Shown here: in pieces, positions 56,001 to 64,000 of the stretch
How the letters are laid out: each line of letters opens with the position of its first letter
Position numbering within the stretch: the stretch's first letter is position 1
Assembly: GCF_900209925.1 (NCBI RefSeq)
Contig: NZ_LT907978.1
Location: 3,009,001 to 3,073,000, forward strand
From: Anaerobutyricum hallii
GTDB lineage: Bacteria; Bacillota; Clostridia; Lachnospirales; Lachnospiraceae
Length of the DNA stretch: 64,000 nucleotides
Direction: 5' to 3'
Notes under the pieces: model-generated
Told to the model about the DNA's origin: nothing
What the model saw: only the letters and a program-made list of their open reading frames with translations
Databases searched by the model: none
Translations under genes and position numbers: made by a program

Positions 56001-56128
56001 ACAAACGAAAAAAGAAATACTGCCCTATCCCATCTGCTCTGTAGTCGCTGTGTTTAAGATGCTCATCCGCATCTTAAACACGCTCCCAAGCCGCATCTGC
56101 GATAGGGCAGTATTTCTTTTTTCTGTGT
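56001..56128 (-). repeat. Hairpin element A7
   Basis: Outer stem as in A6 (GAAATACTGCCCTATCCC) with one unpaired change (GCGATAGGG). Starts 23 bases after the DUF3791-like stop codon. Confidence 0.88.
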
Positions 56129-56311
56129 TTTGGCTCCAGAAGGAATGAATGCAATAGTTTTTAGGAGGGATAAGGGGGGAGAAATCAGAAGTCTACTGCT
56201 TACTCAGAAGGTATATCGTCCAGAAGATTAGGTGCTCTCTTTAATTAACAGTAATAATAAAGGGGGATTTTCATTTTTCAAAAAATTAAAGTAGTCACCT
56301 TTCGTTTTATC

Positions 56312-56470
56312 TTGCTACAAGATGTGCATCATGCAACACATGACATATGTTTTGGGAAATACGATATATTGCGACAATATAATGGCAAAAGCATTATGTG
56401 CATTGAGCGTCTACGATATTATCTGATCATCAGTAAACTTTGAAAATACTTCAGCATAGTGGAAATAATA
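56312..56470 (+). repeat. Dispersed repeat family F
   Basis: CTTGCTACAAGATGTGCATC at the left, ATATATTGCGACAATATAAT in the middle, ATCATCAGTAAACTTTGAAA at the right. Related to 36505-36640 (reverse) and to both sides of the IS3 element. Confidence 0.65.
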
Positions 56471-56551
56471 TTAGAATAAGCCACAACTCTCTGTCCCCTT
56501 CCCCATCTCCCTCCACCAAATACTATTACATTCATTCCTTCTGGAGCCAAA

Positions 56552-56681
56552 ACACAGAAAAAAGAAACAATACCATATCCCAGATGCGGCTTCGGAGCGT
56601 ATTTAAGATGCGGATGAGCATCTTAAATACAGCGACTACAGAGCAGATGGGATATGGTATTGTTTCTTTTTTCGTCTGTTT
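56552..56681 (+). repeat. Hairpin element A8
   Basis: Outer stem GAAACAATACCATATCCC with its perfect complement, inner stem GTATTTAAGATGC/GCATCTTAAATAC. Ends 21 bases from the transketolase stop codon. Confidence 0.9.
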
Positions 56682-56701
56682 CCTCTCAAAGAATCAAATA
56701 G

Positions 56702-57643
56702 TTATTTAACAAATTCTTTTACAGAAGCATATACGCCCTTGCCGTCTAAGCCGTATTTCTCAATAAGCTTCACTGCAGGACCGGATTCTCCGTAAACATC
56801 GTTCACACCAATTCTCTTAACAGGTACCGGATATTTTTCGGAAAGTACTTCACATACTGCTCCGCCAAGTCCACCGATTACGGAATGTTCTTCTACTGTA
56901 ACAACTTTACCTGTTTCTTTGGCTGCTTCTACAAGGAGGTCTGCATCAATTGGTTTGATCGTATGGATGTTGATTACTTTTGCTTCAACGCCATCTTCAG
57001 CAAGCATGTCTGCTACTTCTAATGCAGAGCTTACGCAAAGACCTGTTGCTACGATTGTAACATCTTTACCTTCTCTTAATACAACTCCTTTACCGATCTC
57101 AAATTTATAATCATCGTTGTCGTTGATTACTGGTACAGCAAGACGACCAAATCTTAAATATACAGGTCCGTCTAATTCATAAGCGGCACGTACTGCTGCC
57201 TTTGCTTCTACATCATCGGAAGGATTAATGATTGTCATTCCAGGGATTGTACGCATTAATGCGATATCTTCGTTACACTGATGTGTTGCTCCGTCTTCAC
57301 CAACGGAAATACCGGCATGCGTTGCGCCAATCTTTACGTTGAGATGTGGATATCCAACAGAGTTACGAATCTGCTCAAATGCACGTCCTGCTGCGAACAT
57401 GGCAAATGTACTTGCGAAAGGAACCATTCCTGTTGTTGCAAGACCTGCTGCGATTCCTACCATATTACATTCTGCGATACCGCAGTCAATATGACGTTCC
57501 GGGAAAACTTTTTTAAACATTCCTGTCTTTGTAGCAGCTGCAAGGTCCGCATCTAAAACTACAAGGTTCTCGTGTTCTTTTCCTAATTCAATTAACGCAT
57601 TTCCATAGCTTTCTCTGGTAGCGATCTTCTTTACTTCTGACAT
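56702..57643 (-). CDS. Transketolase, C-terminal subunit
   Basis: 313 residues with the pyrimidine-binding domain (about 1-170, GIAECNMVGIAAGLATTGMV and HAGISVGEDGATHQ) and the C-terminal domain (about 190-310, VTVEEHSVIGGLGGAV). With the subunit encoded just upstream it forms a two-subunit transketolase of the pentose phosphate pathway. The start overlaps the end of the upstream gene by 13 bases, with GGAGG inside it. Confidence 0.95.
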   Translation of the reverse strand: MSEVKKIATRESYGNALIELGKEHENLVVLDADLAAATKTGMFKKVFPERHIDCGIAECNMVGIAAGLATTGMVPFASTFAMFAAGRAFEQIRNSVGYPHLNVKIGATHAGISVGEDGATHQCNEDIALMRTIPGMTIINPSDDVEAKAAVRAAYELDGPVYLRFGRLAVPVINDNDDYKFEIGKGVVLREGKDVTIVATGLCVSSALEVADMLAEDGVEAKVINIHTIKPIDADLLVEAAKETGKVVTVEEHSVIGGLGGAVCEVLSEKYPVPVKRIGVNDVYGESGPAVKLIEKYGLDGKGVYASVKEFVK

Positions 57644-58470
57644 AATGCTTCCTCCACTTTCTTTAAATCTTCCATGGCTACAGCATACTGTTCATCGTTT
57701 GGTGCAGTACCATGCCAGGATGCCTGATTCTCCATAAAGGAAACTCCTTTACCCTTTACAGTCTTCATAATGATTGCTACAGGCATTCCCTTTACTTCTC
57801 TTGCTTCTTTAAATGCTGCATCTAACAGATCAAAATCATTACCATCTGCTACATTAATTACGTGGAAGTTAAATGCTTCAAACTTCTTATCGATCGGATA
57901 TGGAGAACATACATCTTCAACTTTACCATCAATCTGTAATCCGTTGTTATCTACGATCACTACTAAGTTATCAAGATGTCTTGCTCCTGCAAACATTGCA
58001 GCTTCCCAAACCTGTCCTTCCTGGATTTCACCGTCTCCAAGAAGTGTGTAAACACGATAAGATTTCTCTCTTAACTTCGCTGAAAGAGCCATTCCAACTG
58101 CAGCGGAGATTCCCTGTCCAAGAGAACCTGAGGACATATCAAGTCCTGGAGTGTGCTGCATACATGGATGTCCCTGAAGGTGGGAACCGATATGTCTTAA
58201 TGTAAGTAAGTCTTCTACTGGGAAATATCCCTTATTAGCTAACGCTGCGTATAAACCTGGCGCTGTGTGGCCTTTTGATAATACGAAACGGTCTCTGTCC
58301 GGATCCTGAGGATTCTTCGGATCTACATTCATCTCCTCAAAGTATAAATATGTAAAAAGATCTGCTGCGGATAAAGAACCACCCGGATGTCCTGCTTTTG
58401 CTGCATGAACACCTGTGATAATTCCTTTTCTCACTTCATTTGCCACTTTCTGAAGTTCTAATTTATTCAT
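57631..58470 (-). CDS. Transketolase, N-terminal subunit
   Basis: 279 residues forming the thiamine-diphosphate-binding domain: GHPGGSLSAADL, LSKGHTAPGLYAAL, and the TPP/magnesium motif GDGEIQEGQVWEA..NNGLQIDG. It transfers two-carbon units with the C-terminal subunit. Split transketolases are frequent in clostridia. GGAGG precedes the start, and a consensus promoter lies 176 bases upstream. Confidence 0.95.
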   Translation of the reverse strand: MNKLELQKVANEVRKGIITGVHAAKAGHPGGSLSAADLFTYLYFEEMNVDPKNPQDPDRDRFVLSKGHTAPGLYAALANKGYFPVEDLLTLRHIGSHLQGHPCMQHTPGLDMSSGSLGQGISAAVGMALSAKLREKSYRVYTLLGDGEIQEGQVWEAAMFAGARHLDNLVVIVDNNGLQIDGKVEDVCSPYPIDKKFEAFNFHVINVADGNDFDLLDAAFKEAREVKGMPVAIIMKTVKGKGVSFMENQASWHGTAPNDEQYAVAMEDLKKVEEALCQK

Positions 58471-58645
58471 GGCTTCCTCCTTATTGCCTAATGTTCTCCT
58501 GCTTTGCTGTAACTTTACAAATAACCCATGTCATTCGCTCTCCTGATATCTTACACGATCATGCTATCAGGAAAAACTTCTTTCATTCCTCCTCCATTTT
58601 ATTGTAAGTTTCATAATAAGAATAAAATAAGTTAACACACTTGTT

Positions 58646-58674
58646 ATTATACAAATAGTTCCGTGATATGTCAA
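58646..58674 (-). promoter_or_regulatory. Promoter of the split transketolase operon
   Basis: Perfect TTGACA and TATAAT on the minus strand with a 17-base spacer, leaving a leader of about 170 bases with no recognised structure. Confidence 0.88.
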
Positions 58675-58761
58675 TTTATTTTATGGGATAATTCCCTCAT
58701 CCTTGGGATTTATTGCGACAATGGTGAAAATGGCAAGACGAATGAAAAACAGCCCTGAAAT

Positions 58762-58875
58762 AAAAAAAGACTTATAAGCGTATTTATGACCTCGAAGCAA
58801 GGTTTGTATGCAAGTGCATAAGCAGATATCCAAACCATCACGACGAAAGTCACAAATACAGCTATAAGTCTTTTT
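58762..58875 (+). repeat. Hairpin element C2
   Basis: Outer stem AAAAAGACTTATAAGCGTAT against ATACAGCTATAAGTCTTTTT; internal loop variant TCGAAGC/CACGACGA; inner stem GGTTTG/CAAACC. Core shared with C1 but arms differ. It lies 36 bases from the iscU stop codon and ends in a T tract. It fills the 58471-58910 gap together with the transketolase leader. Confidence 0.8.
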
Positions 58876-58910
58876 CTTTTTATTAAGCTACCAATAAACT
58901 ACTAAATCAA

Positions 58911-59336
58911 TTACTCTCCACATGTTGGACAGGAGCCTGGTGCAAATTTTTCTTTATCGTACGCAATTCCGTTCTTATCATAGTAGTCTTTTACTGCTGC
59001 TTTTACAGCTTCTTCTGCTAATACAGAACAGTGAATCTTATGTGTTGGCAGTCCATCAAGCGCCTCAACTACTGCTTTATTAGATAATTCTAAGGCATCA
59101 TCAATAGATTTTCCTTTAATCATTTCTGTTGCCATAGAACTGCTGGCGATAGCAGAACCACATCCAAATGTGTTAAACTTTACATCTTCAATAATTCCGT
59201 CTTTTACTTTAATGTACATCTTCATGATGTCACCACACTTTGCATTACCTACTTCTCCGATGCCATCTGCATCGTCCATCTTTCCTAAGTTTCTTGGATT
59301 GCGGAAATGATCCATTACTTTTTCACTATATAACAT
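58911..59336 (-). CDS. iscU: Iron-sulfur cluster scaffold protein IscU/NifU type
   Basis: 141 residues from [18 protein letters not shown], with GGGAGAG upstream. The three cluster ligands are C34 (NAKCGDIM, with D36), C59 (FGCGSA) and C103 ([11 protein letters not shown]). A C-terminal extra pair, CPTC, follows. It builds 2Fe-2S and 4Fe-4S clusters with sulfur from the NifS encoded just upstream; the two genes overlap by 11 bases. Confidence 0.95.
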   Translation of the reverse strand: MLYSEKVMDHFRNPRNLGKMDDADGIGEVGNAKCGDIMKMYIKVKDGIIEDVKFNTFGCGSAIASSSMATEMIKGKSIDDALELSNKAVVEALDGLPTHKIHCSVLAEEAVKAAVKDYYDKNGIAYDKEKFAPGSCPTCGE

Positions 59337-60513
59337 GTTTCTTCTCTCCCTTCTCAAGCTCTTCCCAGATTGGTGAAATGTCTCTTAAATAAGAAACGAT
59401 TCCTGGTACTTCTTTAATGATATATTCGATCTGTTCCGGTGTATTCTCTTCACATAATGTAAGACGAAGTGAACCATGTGCCACTTCATGAGGCAGTCCG
59501 ATTGCTAATAATACGTGGCTTGGATCAAGAGAACCTGATGTGCAGGCACTTCCTGAAGATGCCTCGATTCCTTTTTCATCGAGTAATAATAAAAGAGATT
59601 CTCCCTCAATTCCTTCAAAACAGAAGTTTACGTTACCCGGAAGTCTTTTCTTTGCATCACCGTTTAAACGAGAATGTTCAATAGTAGAAAGTCCCTCAAT
59701 CAGACGGTCTCTCATTGCTGCTATCTTAACCATGTTCTCGTCCATATTTGCAACAGCTTCTTTTAATGCTGCCGCCATACCAACGATAGCTGGAATATTC
59801 TCTGTACCGGCTCTTCGTCCTCTTTCCTGTGCGCCACCTTCGATCAAGTTAAACAGTGGAACACCTTTTCTGACATAAAGAACACCGGTTCCCTTTGGGC
59901 CATGGAACTTATGTCCGGATAAAGACAACATATCAATATTCTGTGCATGTACGTTCACTGGAACGTGTCCAACTGCCTGCACTGCATCTGTATGGAATGT
60001 TACTTTTTTCTCTTTACAAATCTTTGCGATTTCATCAATTGGCTGTAATGTACCAATCTCATTGTTCGCATACATAATAGTAACTAATGCTGTATCTTCA
60101 CGAATTGCCTTCTCCACATCTGCAGGATCAACAATTCCATCTGCTCCAACATCTAATAATGTGACTTCAAAGCCTTCTCTCTCTAACTTCTTAAGAGTAT
60201 GAAGAACCGCATGATGTTCAATCTTCGTGGAGATAAGATGCTTCTTTCCCTTCTTCGCTCCAAAAAGAGCTGCTGAACGGATTGCCTGGTTATCTGCTTC
60301 ACTTCCGCCGGAAGTAAAATAAATCTCATTAAAATCTGCTCCTAAAGCTTCTGCAACGTCCTCTCTTGCTTTCTGAAGTACTTCAGCAGCACGCTGTCCC
60401 GTAGAATGCAGGCTGGATGGGTTTCCAAAAACCTCATTCATGCACTTTGTCATCGCATCTATCGCAACAGGACTCATCTTTGTAGTTCCTGCATTATCTG
60501 CATAAATATACAT
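59326..60513 (-). CDS. nifS: Cysteine desulfurase (NifS/IscS family)
   Basis: 395 residues. PLP enzyme taking sulfur from cysteine for iron-sulfur assembly: PLP lysine K202 in [14 protein letters not shown], His-rich IEHHAVL for cofactor stacking, and catalytic C324 in [17 protein letters not shown], the group I loop. It is co-transcribed with iscU. The promoter (60556-60584) contains the same CCTA-N9-TAGG palindrome as the rrf2 promoter, so regulation by the Rrf2 protein is predicted. Confidence 0.95.
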   Translation of the reverse strand: MYIYADNAGTTKMSPVAIDAMTKCMNEVFGNPSSLHSTGQRAAEVLQKAREDVAEALGADFNEIYFTSGGSEADNQAIRSAALFGAKKGKKHLISTKIEHHAVLHTLKKLEREGFEVTLLDVGADGIVDPADVEKAIREDTALVTIMYANNEIGTLQPIDEIAKICKEKKVTFHTDAVQAVGHVPVNVHAQNIDMLSLSGHKFHGPKGTGVLYVRKGVPLFNLIEGGAQERGRRAGTENIPAIVGMAAALKEAVANMDENMVKIAAMRDRLIEGLSTIEHSRLNGDAKKRLPGNVNFCFEGIEGESLLLLLDEKGIEASSGSACTSGSLDPSHVLLAIGLPHEVAHGSLRLTLCEENTPEQIEYIIKEVPGIVSYLRDISPIWEELEKGEKKHVI

Positions 60514-60555
60514 AAATTCACCCTCTTCTTTCTAAATCCTATCTGTTTTATAGGG

Positions 60556-60592
60556 ATTATATCTTTAAATTCCTATCCTGTCAATAGGATTT
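60556..60592 (-). promoter_or_regulatory. nifS-iscU promoter with predicted Rrf2 operator
   Basis: TTGACA (60579-60584) and TATAAT (60556-60561) with a 17-base spacer on the minus strand. The operator AAATCCTA-N9-TAGGAATT (60568-60592) covers the -35 box. Confidence 0.8.
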
Positions 60593-60668
60593 TACAAAAA
60601 AGATATTTCTATTCATGTTTTTTATTTTATACACGAACGTGTATACTAAAAAATACTGAAGAATCGGA

Positions 60669-61079
60669 TTATACCCGACCCTCCAGTAAATCTTCCAAAG
60701 TCACTGTCTCTAAATAGTCATCAATAATACCATCCAGCTTCTGCCACATTGGGAGCGTAATACAATATCCTGCTTTCTCGCAGGTCACCTTGCCTCCTTC
60801 GAGACAATTCACCGGTGCCAAAGTCTTCTCTGTCAACTTTAAAATAGAGCCTATCGTATACTCTGAAGACTTTCTCGCCAGACGATACCCGCCTTTCTTG
60901 CCACGACCACTTATAAGCATGCCTCCTTTATGAAGAAGGCTTACGATCATTTCAAGATACTTCATAGATATATTCTGACTCTCCGCAATCTCCTTCAACG
61001 GAATTAATTCTTCTCTGTCATTCTGAGCTAAATAAATCATTACCCGAAGTGCATAACGACCTTTCGATGAAACCATCAT
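60669..61079 (-). CDS. Rrf2-family regulator (IscR-like)
   Basis: 136 residues. Winged helix (about 1-80, SSKGRYALRVMIYLAQND and GRGKKGGYRLARKSSEYT) with the C-terminal cysteines C92, C100 and C106 (Cx7Cx5C), a pattern that can bind an iron-sulfur cluster as in IscR and RirA. Position before nifS-iscU and the shared palindrome suggest it senses cluster status and represses both units. GGAGGTGG precedes the start. Confidence 0.9.
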   Translation of the reverse strand: MMVSSKGRYALRVMIYLAQNDREELIPLKEIAESQNISMKYLEMIVSLLHKGGMLISGRGKKGGYRLARKSSEYTIGSILKLTEKTLAPVNCLEGGKVTCEKAGYCITLPMWQKLDGIIDDYLETVTLEDLLEGRV

Positions 61080-61094
61080 ACCTCTCCACCTCCT

Positions 61095-61131
61095 AATTCC
61101 TAATAATATACTAGGAATTTAGAAATAGCAA
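61095..61131 (-). promoter_or_regulatory. rrf2 promoter with predicted autoregulatory operator
   Basis: AATTCCTA-N9-TAGGAATT (61095-61119) is a perfect palindrome. It overlaps a -10 box TATTAT (61103-61108) that is 17 bases from TTGCTA (61126-61131) on the minus strand. Confidence 0.8.
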
Positions 61132-61168
61132 GCAAAACTTGTTTTCGCCTTTGTAAGCTGCCAAACAC

Positions 61169-61198
61169 TTGACACATGCACCATAAACCCTTTATAAT
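61169..61198 (+). promoter_or_regulatory. Promoter of the MATE leader
   Basis: TTGACA and TATAAT separated by 18 bases. The start would be near 61205, giving a leader of about 225 bases. Confidence 0.8.
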
Positions 61199-61249
61199 AG
61201 TGTAGTTAAAAATATATTGTCTATATTATTCTATATCATAATACTACAG

Positions 61250-61357
61250 ATGAGTGGATTATTTTACGGAATTATTATAATGAAGGCTATAGGTTTTTCT
61301 GTTTCTGATTTAAACAGTACAGACCCTATAGCCTTTTTTATTATGGTAATAGTATAA
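61250..61357 (+). CDS. Possible 35-residue leader peptide upstream of MATE gene
   Basis: The frame MSGLFYGIIIMKAIGFSVSD to a TAA at 61357 lies in the leader and spans the terminator hairpin. It is hydrophobic and no good ribosome binding site precedes it. It may be chance, or a leader peptide whose translation by a drug-stalled ribosome would open the terminator. An internal ATG at 61280 is an alternative start. Confidence 0.25.
   Translation: MSGLFYGIIIMKAIGFSVSDLNSTDPIAFFIMVIV
61283..61339 (+). terminator. Intrinsic terminator in the MATE leader (attenuator candidate)
   Basis: GGCTATAGG pairs with CCTATAGCC around a long loop, followed by TTTTTT, about 92 bases before the MATE start and 80-135 bases after the promoter. 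Upstream minus-strand genes do not need it. Confidence 0.75.
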
Positions 61358-61431
61358 CAAAATCTCCATCACTGATAGTCATTTATTAAAGAATAGCATA
61401 ACAGAAAAATAAAAAAGAAAGGATACTTTAT

Positions 61432-62763
61432 ATGGATCAGACTTATATGAAAGAAAAACCGATTCTACCGCTTTTACTTTTTATGGCAGCACCAATGATT
61501 TTATCCATGCTGGTAAATTCTCTTTACAACATTATCGACAGTATTTTCGTTGCACAGATCAGCGAAGATGCCATGACCGCACTTTCTCTTGTATTTCCAA
61601 TACAAAATTTTGTCAACTCTGTTGCGGTCGGTTTCGGCATCGGAATCAATGTTATGATTGCTTTTTGTCTCGGTGCCGGAGACCAGCTTCATGCGCACAA
61701 AGCTGCTTCACAGGGATTCTTCCTCTCCATTGTTCACGGAATCCTTTTAAGTATCACAGGCATCCTCATTATGCCTTCATTTTTAAAACTATTTACTCAC
61801 AATGAAAATATTTTATCGTTAGGGTTACGTTATTCCAATATCGTTCTTCTTTTTTCAATTATTATCCATGCGGAAATCACTTTCGAAAAATACTTTCAGG
61901 CGATGGGGATGATGGTTGTCAGCATGCTCAGTATGCTCTGCGGATGTATTCTAAATATTATACTTGACCCGATTCTCATTTTCGGTCTTGGTCCTTTCCC
62001 TCGACTTGGAATTGAAGGAGCTGCTATCGCAACCGGAATCGGACAATGTTCCACCCTGCTGATTTACATTTTATTTTATATTATAAAAAAGCCACCTGTA
62101 AAAATACATAGAAACCTGCTTCGCCCAGAAAAGAAAATCTGTGCCCGTCTCTATGGAGTAGGAATTCCTGCAGCATTAAATATGGCACTGCCATCTTTGC
62201 TTATCTCTGCTTTAAATGCTATCCTTGCATCCATCTCAGAAACAGGAGTTACAATCTTGGGAATCTATTATAAATTGCAGACCTTCTTATATTTGTCTGT
62301 CAATGGAATGATTCAGGGGATGCGTCCGATCATCGGATATAATTACGGAGCAAAAGAATATAAACGGGTAAATAAGATTTACAATCTGGCGCTCATGATT
62401 GCCTTTGGAATCATGGCTGTCGGAACCGCACTTTTCATGTTCACTCCTGAAACCTTTATGAAAATGTTCACCACGCAGCCTTCCACGATCACAGCCGGTG
62501 CCTCCGCTCTTCGAATTATTTCCTGCGGTTTTATCGTCTCTTCCGTATCTGTTGTATCAAGTGGAGCTTTGGAGGGACTCGGTAAAGGAAATGAATCTCT
62601 TGCCGTTTCCTTACTTCGTTATCTCATAATCATCGTGCCGTTAGCATTCATGCTAAGCCAATTCTTTGGTGTGTCTGGCGTATGGCACTCCTTCTGGATT
62701 ACCGAAGCGATTACAGCGATCATATCTTATATTATTTATAAAAAAGCTCTTCTCAAAAAATAA
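61432..62763 (+). CDS. MATE-family multidrug efflux transporter
   Basis: 443 residues with 12 hydrophobic segments in two related halves: PLLLFMAAPMILSMLVNSLY at the start of the first half and GIPAALNMALPSLLISALNA at the start of the second. MATE proteins export drugs or metabolites in exchange for sodium or protons. The closest type is the clostridial NorM/MepA-like group. AGAAAGGA precedes the start. The leader holds a terminator, suggesting attenuation control. Confidence 0.93.
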   Translation: MDQTYMKEKPILPLLLFMAAPMILSMLVNSLYNIIDSIFVAQISEDAMTALSLVFPIQNFVNSVAVGFGIGINVMIAFCLGAGDQLHAHKAASQGFFLSIVHGILLSITGILIMPSFLKLFTHNENILSLGLRYSNIVLLFSIIIHAEITFEKYFQAMGMMVVSMLSMLCGCILNIILDPILIFGLGPFPRLGIEGAAIATGIGQCSTLLIYILFYIIKKPPVKIHRNLLRPEKKICARLYGVGIPAALNMALPSLLISALNAILASISETGVTILGIYYKLQTFLYLSVNGMIQGMRPIIGYNYGAKEYKRVNKIYNLALMIAFGIMAVGTALFMFTPETFMKMFTTQPSTITAGASALRIISCGFIVSSVSVVSSGALEGLGKGNESLAVSLLRYLIIIVPLAFMLSQFFGVSGVWHSFWITEAITAIISYIIYKKALLKK

Positions 62764-62767
62764 TTAC

Positions 62768-62820
62768 AAAAAAACAGAGACTATTTTCCAAATACAAGAA
62801 AATAATCTCTGTTTTATTTT
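62768..62820. terminator. Bidirectional terminator between MATE and pilin-like genes
   Basis: AAAACAGAGACTATTTTC pairs with GAAAATAATCTCTGTTTT (one mismatch), with T runs on both strands. It serves both converging genes. Confidence 0.9.
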
Positions 62821-62827
62821 ATATTAT

Positions 62828-63535
62828 TTATTTCTGATACTTTGCTCTGTAACGTGAGATTGCAATAAGCAATAATCCTACTCCTGATGCAATAAATAAA
62901 ATGGTAAACAAGGCAACATTCGTGTTATCGCCTGTTTTCACTTTATTTTTGCTTTTCTTTGTCTTAGTTATATGTTTACTATTACCTGGTTTTGTTTCAG
63001 GTTTTGTTTCTGTAGTACTTCTCGTTTCCGTTGTGCTTCTTGTTTCTGTTGTACTTTCTGTTGGTGATTCTACAGGTTCATAATAATTCTTAAACAGAAT
63101 ATCTCGTTTTGCATCTGTCATTTCACCAGTGATATGTGCGGCTATCACTGTTTCTAAATCACCGTTTTCTCCGTTCGTTACAGTAACTCTTACATAATAA
63201 ACTGTCTGATCATAATGTCCACGTTCATTTGTACCAGAATTTTGTTTTATTGTGTAGCAGTAAATACCGGGAGTTGTATACTGAATTGGTGGAAAAGTTG
63301 CTTTATCACTTCCACTGATCTTCAATACACTTTCTGACGGCATCGGTGCATCATCTACTGCCTGAAGCACAACCGTATAATCTTCCTCCGGAGAAGGTGT
63401 CTCACCTGAGGTTTGTATGCTGACAGGAATTTGCACTTCAACAGCACCTGCTGCAAAAGTAGAAATTGGAAAAACTGCCAGACATAAAACTACAAGCAAT
63501 AGCACTGCCGGAATTTTTCTTGTATTCGTTTTCAT
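62828..63535 (-). CDS. Sortase-anchored surface protein with pilin-like isopeptide domain
   Basis: 235 residues. A Sec signal peptide (1-28, ending STFAA), a Spy0128/FctA-type streptococcal pilin isopeptide domain (about 30-150, with ITGEMTDAKRDILFKNYYEP), a Thr/Glu-rich stalk with two identical TETRST repeats (about 155-175), a basic linker, and a sorting signal VKTGDN (about 197) followed by a hydrophobic helix and RYRAKYQK. The sortase gene lies seven bases upstream and is probably its partner. GGAGG precedes the start. Confidence 0.85.
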   Translation of the reverse strand: MKTNTRKIPAVLLLVVLCLAVFPISTFAAGAVEVQIPVSIQTSGETPSPEEDYTVVLQAVDDAPMPSESVLKISGSDKATFPPIQYTTPGIYCYTIKQNSGTNERGHYDQTVYYVRVTVTNGENGDLETVIAAHITGEMTDAKRDILFKNYYEPVESPTESTTETRSTTETRSTTETKPETKPGNSKHITKTKKSKNKVKTGDNTNVALFTILFIASGVGLLLIAISRYRAKYQK

Positions 63536-63542
63536 CTCCTCC

Positions 63543-64000
63543 TTACTTCTCCGGCGAATAAGGCTTCATTACCGCCAGAATAACGGTTCTTGCATCTGTA
63601 TAATCTGACGAACAGGTTGACATGGCAAGAATCTGTGAATAATTTTTCGAAGTTCCTATTTTTTTCATTGTATCCTGATGAATATACATTGCATTCTTTT
63701 CTGTAAATTTCAGCAGACCGTCTGTGTTTTCCTGCCATTTTTGAGGAATAAAAATATTGTCCTCATTTGCAGAAGTTTTAATACATGCAAAAATCTCAAG
63801 CTTATAAGAACGATCTGGAAGGACTAGCGTTCCTGTCCGGTTCTTATCAAAGAATTTCTGCTTCTCGTATAAATCAAGATCACCAAACATTTTATGTTCT
63901 GCCATATGATGTCCATACAACAGCGCATATTTCTCCTGAAATGCCCTGTCACAATTAACATCAAGAAATATACTTCCTGACAGAGCAAAATTACCATATA
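63543..64000 (-). CDS. Class B sortase (N-terminal part outside window)
   Basis: The last 152 residues are visible; the frame is open at the right edge, so the start is beyond it. Class B features: GSIFLDVNCDRAFQEKYALL, YGHHMAEHKMFGDL (catalytic His), and LAMSTCSSDYTDARTVILAV with the catalytic Cys in STC and Arg in DAR. It should attach the neighbouring KTGD protein to the cell wall or pilus. Internal starts such as TTG at 63920 are not real. Confidence 0.9.
   Translation of the reverse strand, partial: YGNFALSGSIFLDVNCDRAFQEKYALLYGHHMAEHKMFGDLDLYEKQKFFDKNRTGTLVLPDRSYKLEIFACIKTSANEDNIFIPQKWQENTDGLLKFTEKNAMYIHQDTMKKIGTSKNYSQILAMSTCSSDYTDARTVILAVMKPYSPEK

Larger units (their letters stand above)
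55979..56701. other. Repeat-filled gap
   Basis: Holds A7, a purine-rich module (56140-56190), a family F copy (56312-56470), the reverse purine module (56480-56545) and A8. Short frames such as 55945-56148 and 56440-56709 translate the hairpins and are not genes. Confidence 0.6.

Overview
The window is low-GC Gram-positive chromosome, most likely from an anaerobic gut Lachnospiraceae (Clostridia). The family is an inference from protein content: a hybrid-cluster protein, split transketolase, a Bce-type antibiotic-sensing module, a selD-yedF selenium cluster, class B sortase with a KTGD-type sorting signal, NifS/IscU under an Rrf2 regulator, and strong GGAGG ribosome binding sites. Genus is not decided. 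No rRNA, tRNA or CRISPR array was recognised.

Layout. 1-4300: sensor protein (cut by the left edge), T-box controlled thrS, FAD oxidoreductase. 4.6-11.2 kb: gene remnant, SulP transporter with a DUF2798-like protein, OPT peptide transporter, orphan PqqD and a small membrane protein. 11.5-18.5 kb: L25/Ctc, Crp/Fnr regulator divergent from cupin-hcp, homoserine dehydrogenase, pyruvate kinase. 19.2-26.7 kb: COG0523 GTPase, a small conserved protein, a two-gene radical-SAM DNA repair/modification pair, a hybrid histidine kinase. 27.2-31.9 kb: Bce-like RR-HK-ABC ATPase-permease. 31.9-36.3 kb: selenium locus (divergent LysR; selD-yedF-DUF3343-activase). 37-39.9 kb: three membrane proteins. 40.1-52.6 kb: rpoB-rpoC, then rpsL-rpsG-fusA and tuf, with clear separate promoters and terminators. 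53.1-54.5 kb: an IS3-family element. 54.6-58.5 kb: ACT protein, a DUF3990/DUF3791 toxin-antitoxin-like pair, split transketolase. 58.9-61.1 kb: iscU, nifS, rrf2. 61.2-64 kb: MATE exporter with an attenuator-like leader, and a pilin-like surface protein with its sortase (cut by the right edge).

The most unusual content lies between genes. At least fourteen long hairpin elements (types A, B and C) occupy intergenic regions, usually just after stop codons. All have the same plan: a copy-specific 20-33 bp outer stem with A/T-tract ends, a conserved asymmetric internal loop (TCGGAGC on one strand, GCGACTA on the other), and a type-specific inner stem. Outer and inner stems show compensatory changes between copies. 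In several gaps two elements stand in inverted orientation, giving units bounded by CAGACGAAAA and TTTTCGTCTG. A second structured repeat of about 210 nt (type D) occurs twice, and REP-like families (E, F) occur too. This looks like an undescribed family of mobile, structure-conserved terminator-like elements.

Other testable regulation: one palindrome, CCTA-N9-TAGG, overlaps the promoters of both rrf2 and nifS-iscU; a TGTTGT-N4-ACAACA site is centred 41.5 bases before the predicted cupin-hcp start; the MATE gene has a promoter, a 35-codon reading frame and an intrinsic terminator in its leader.
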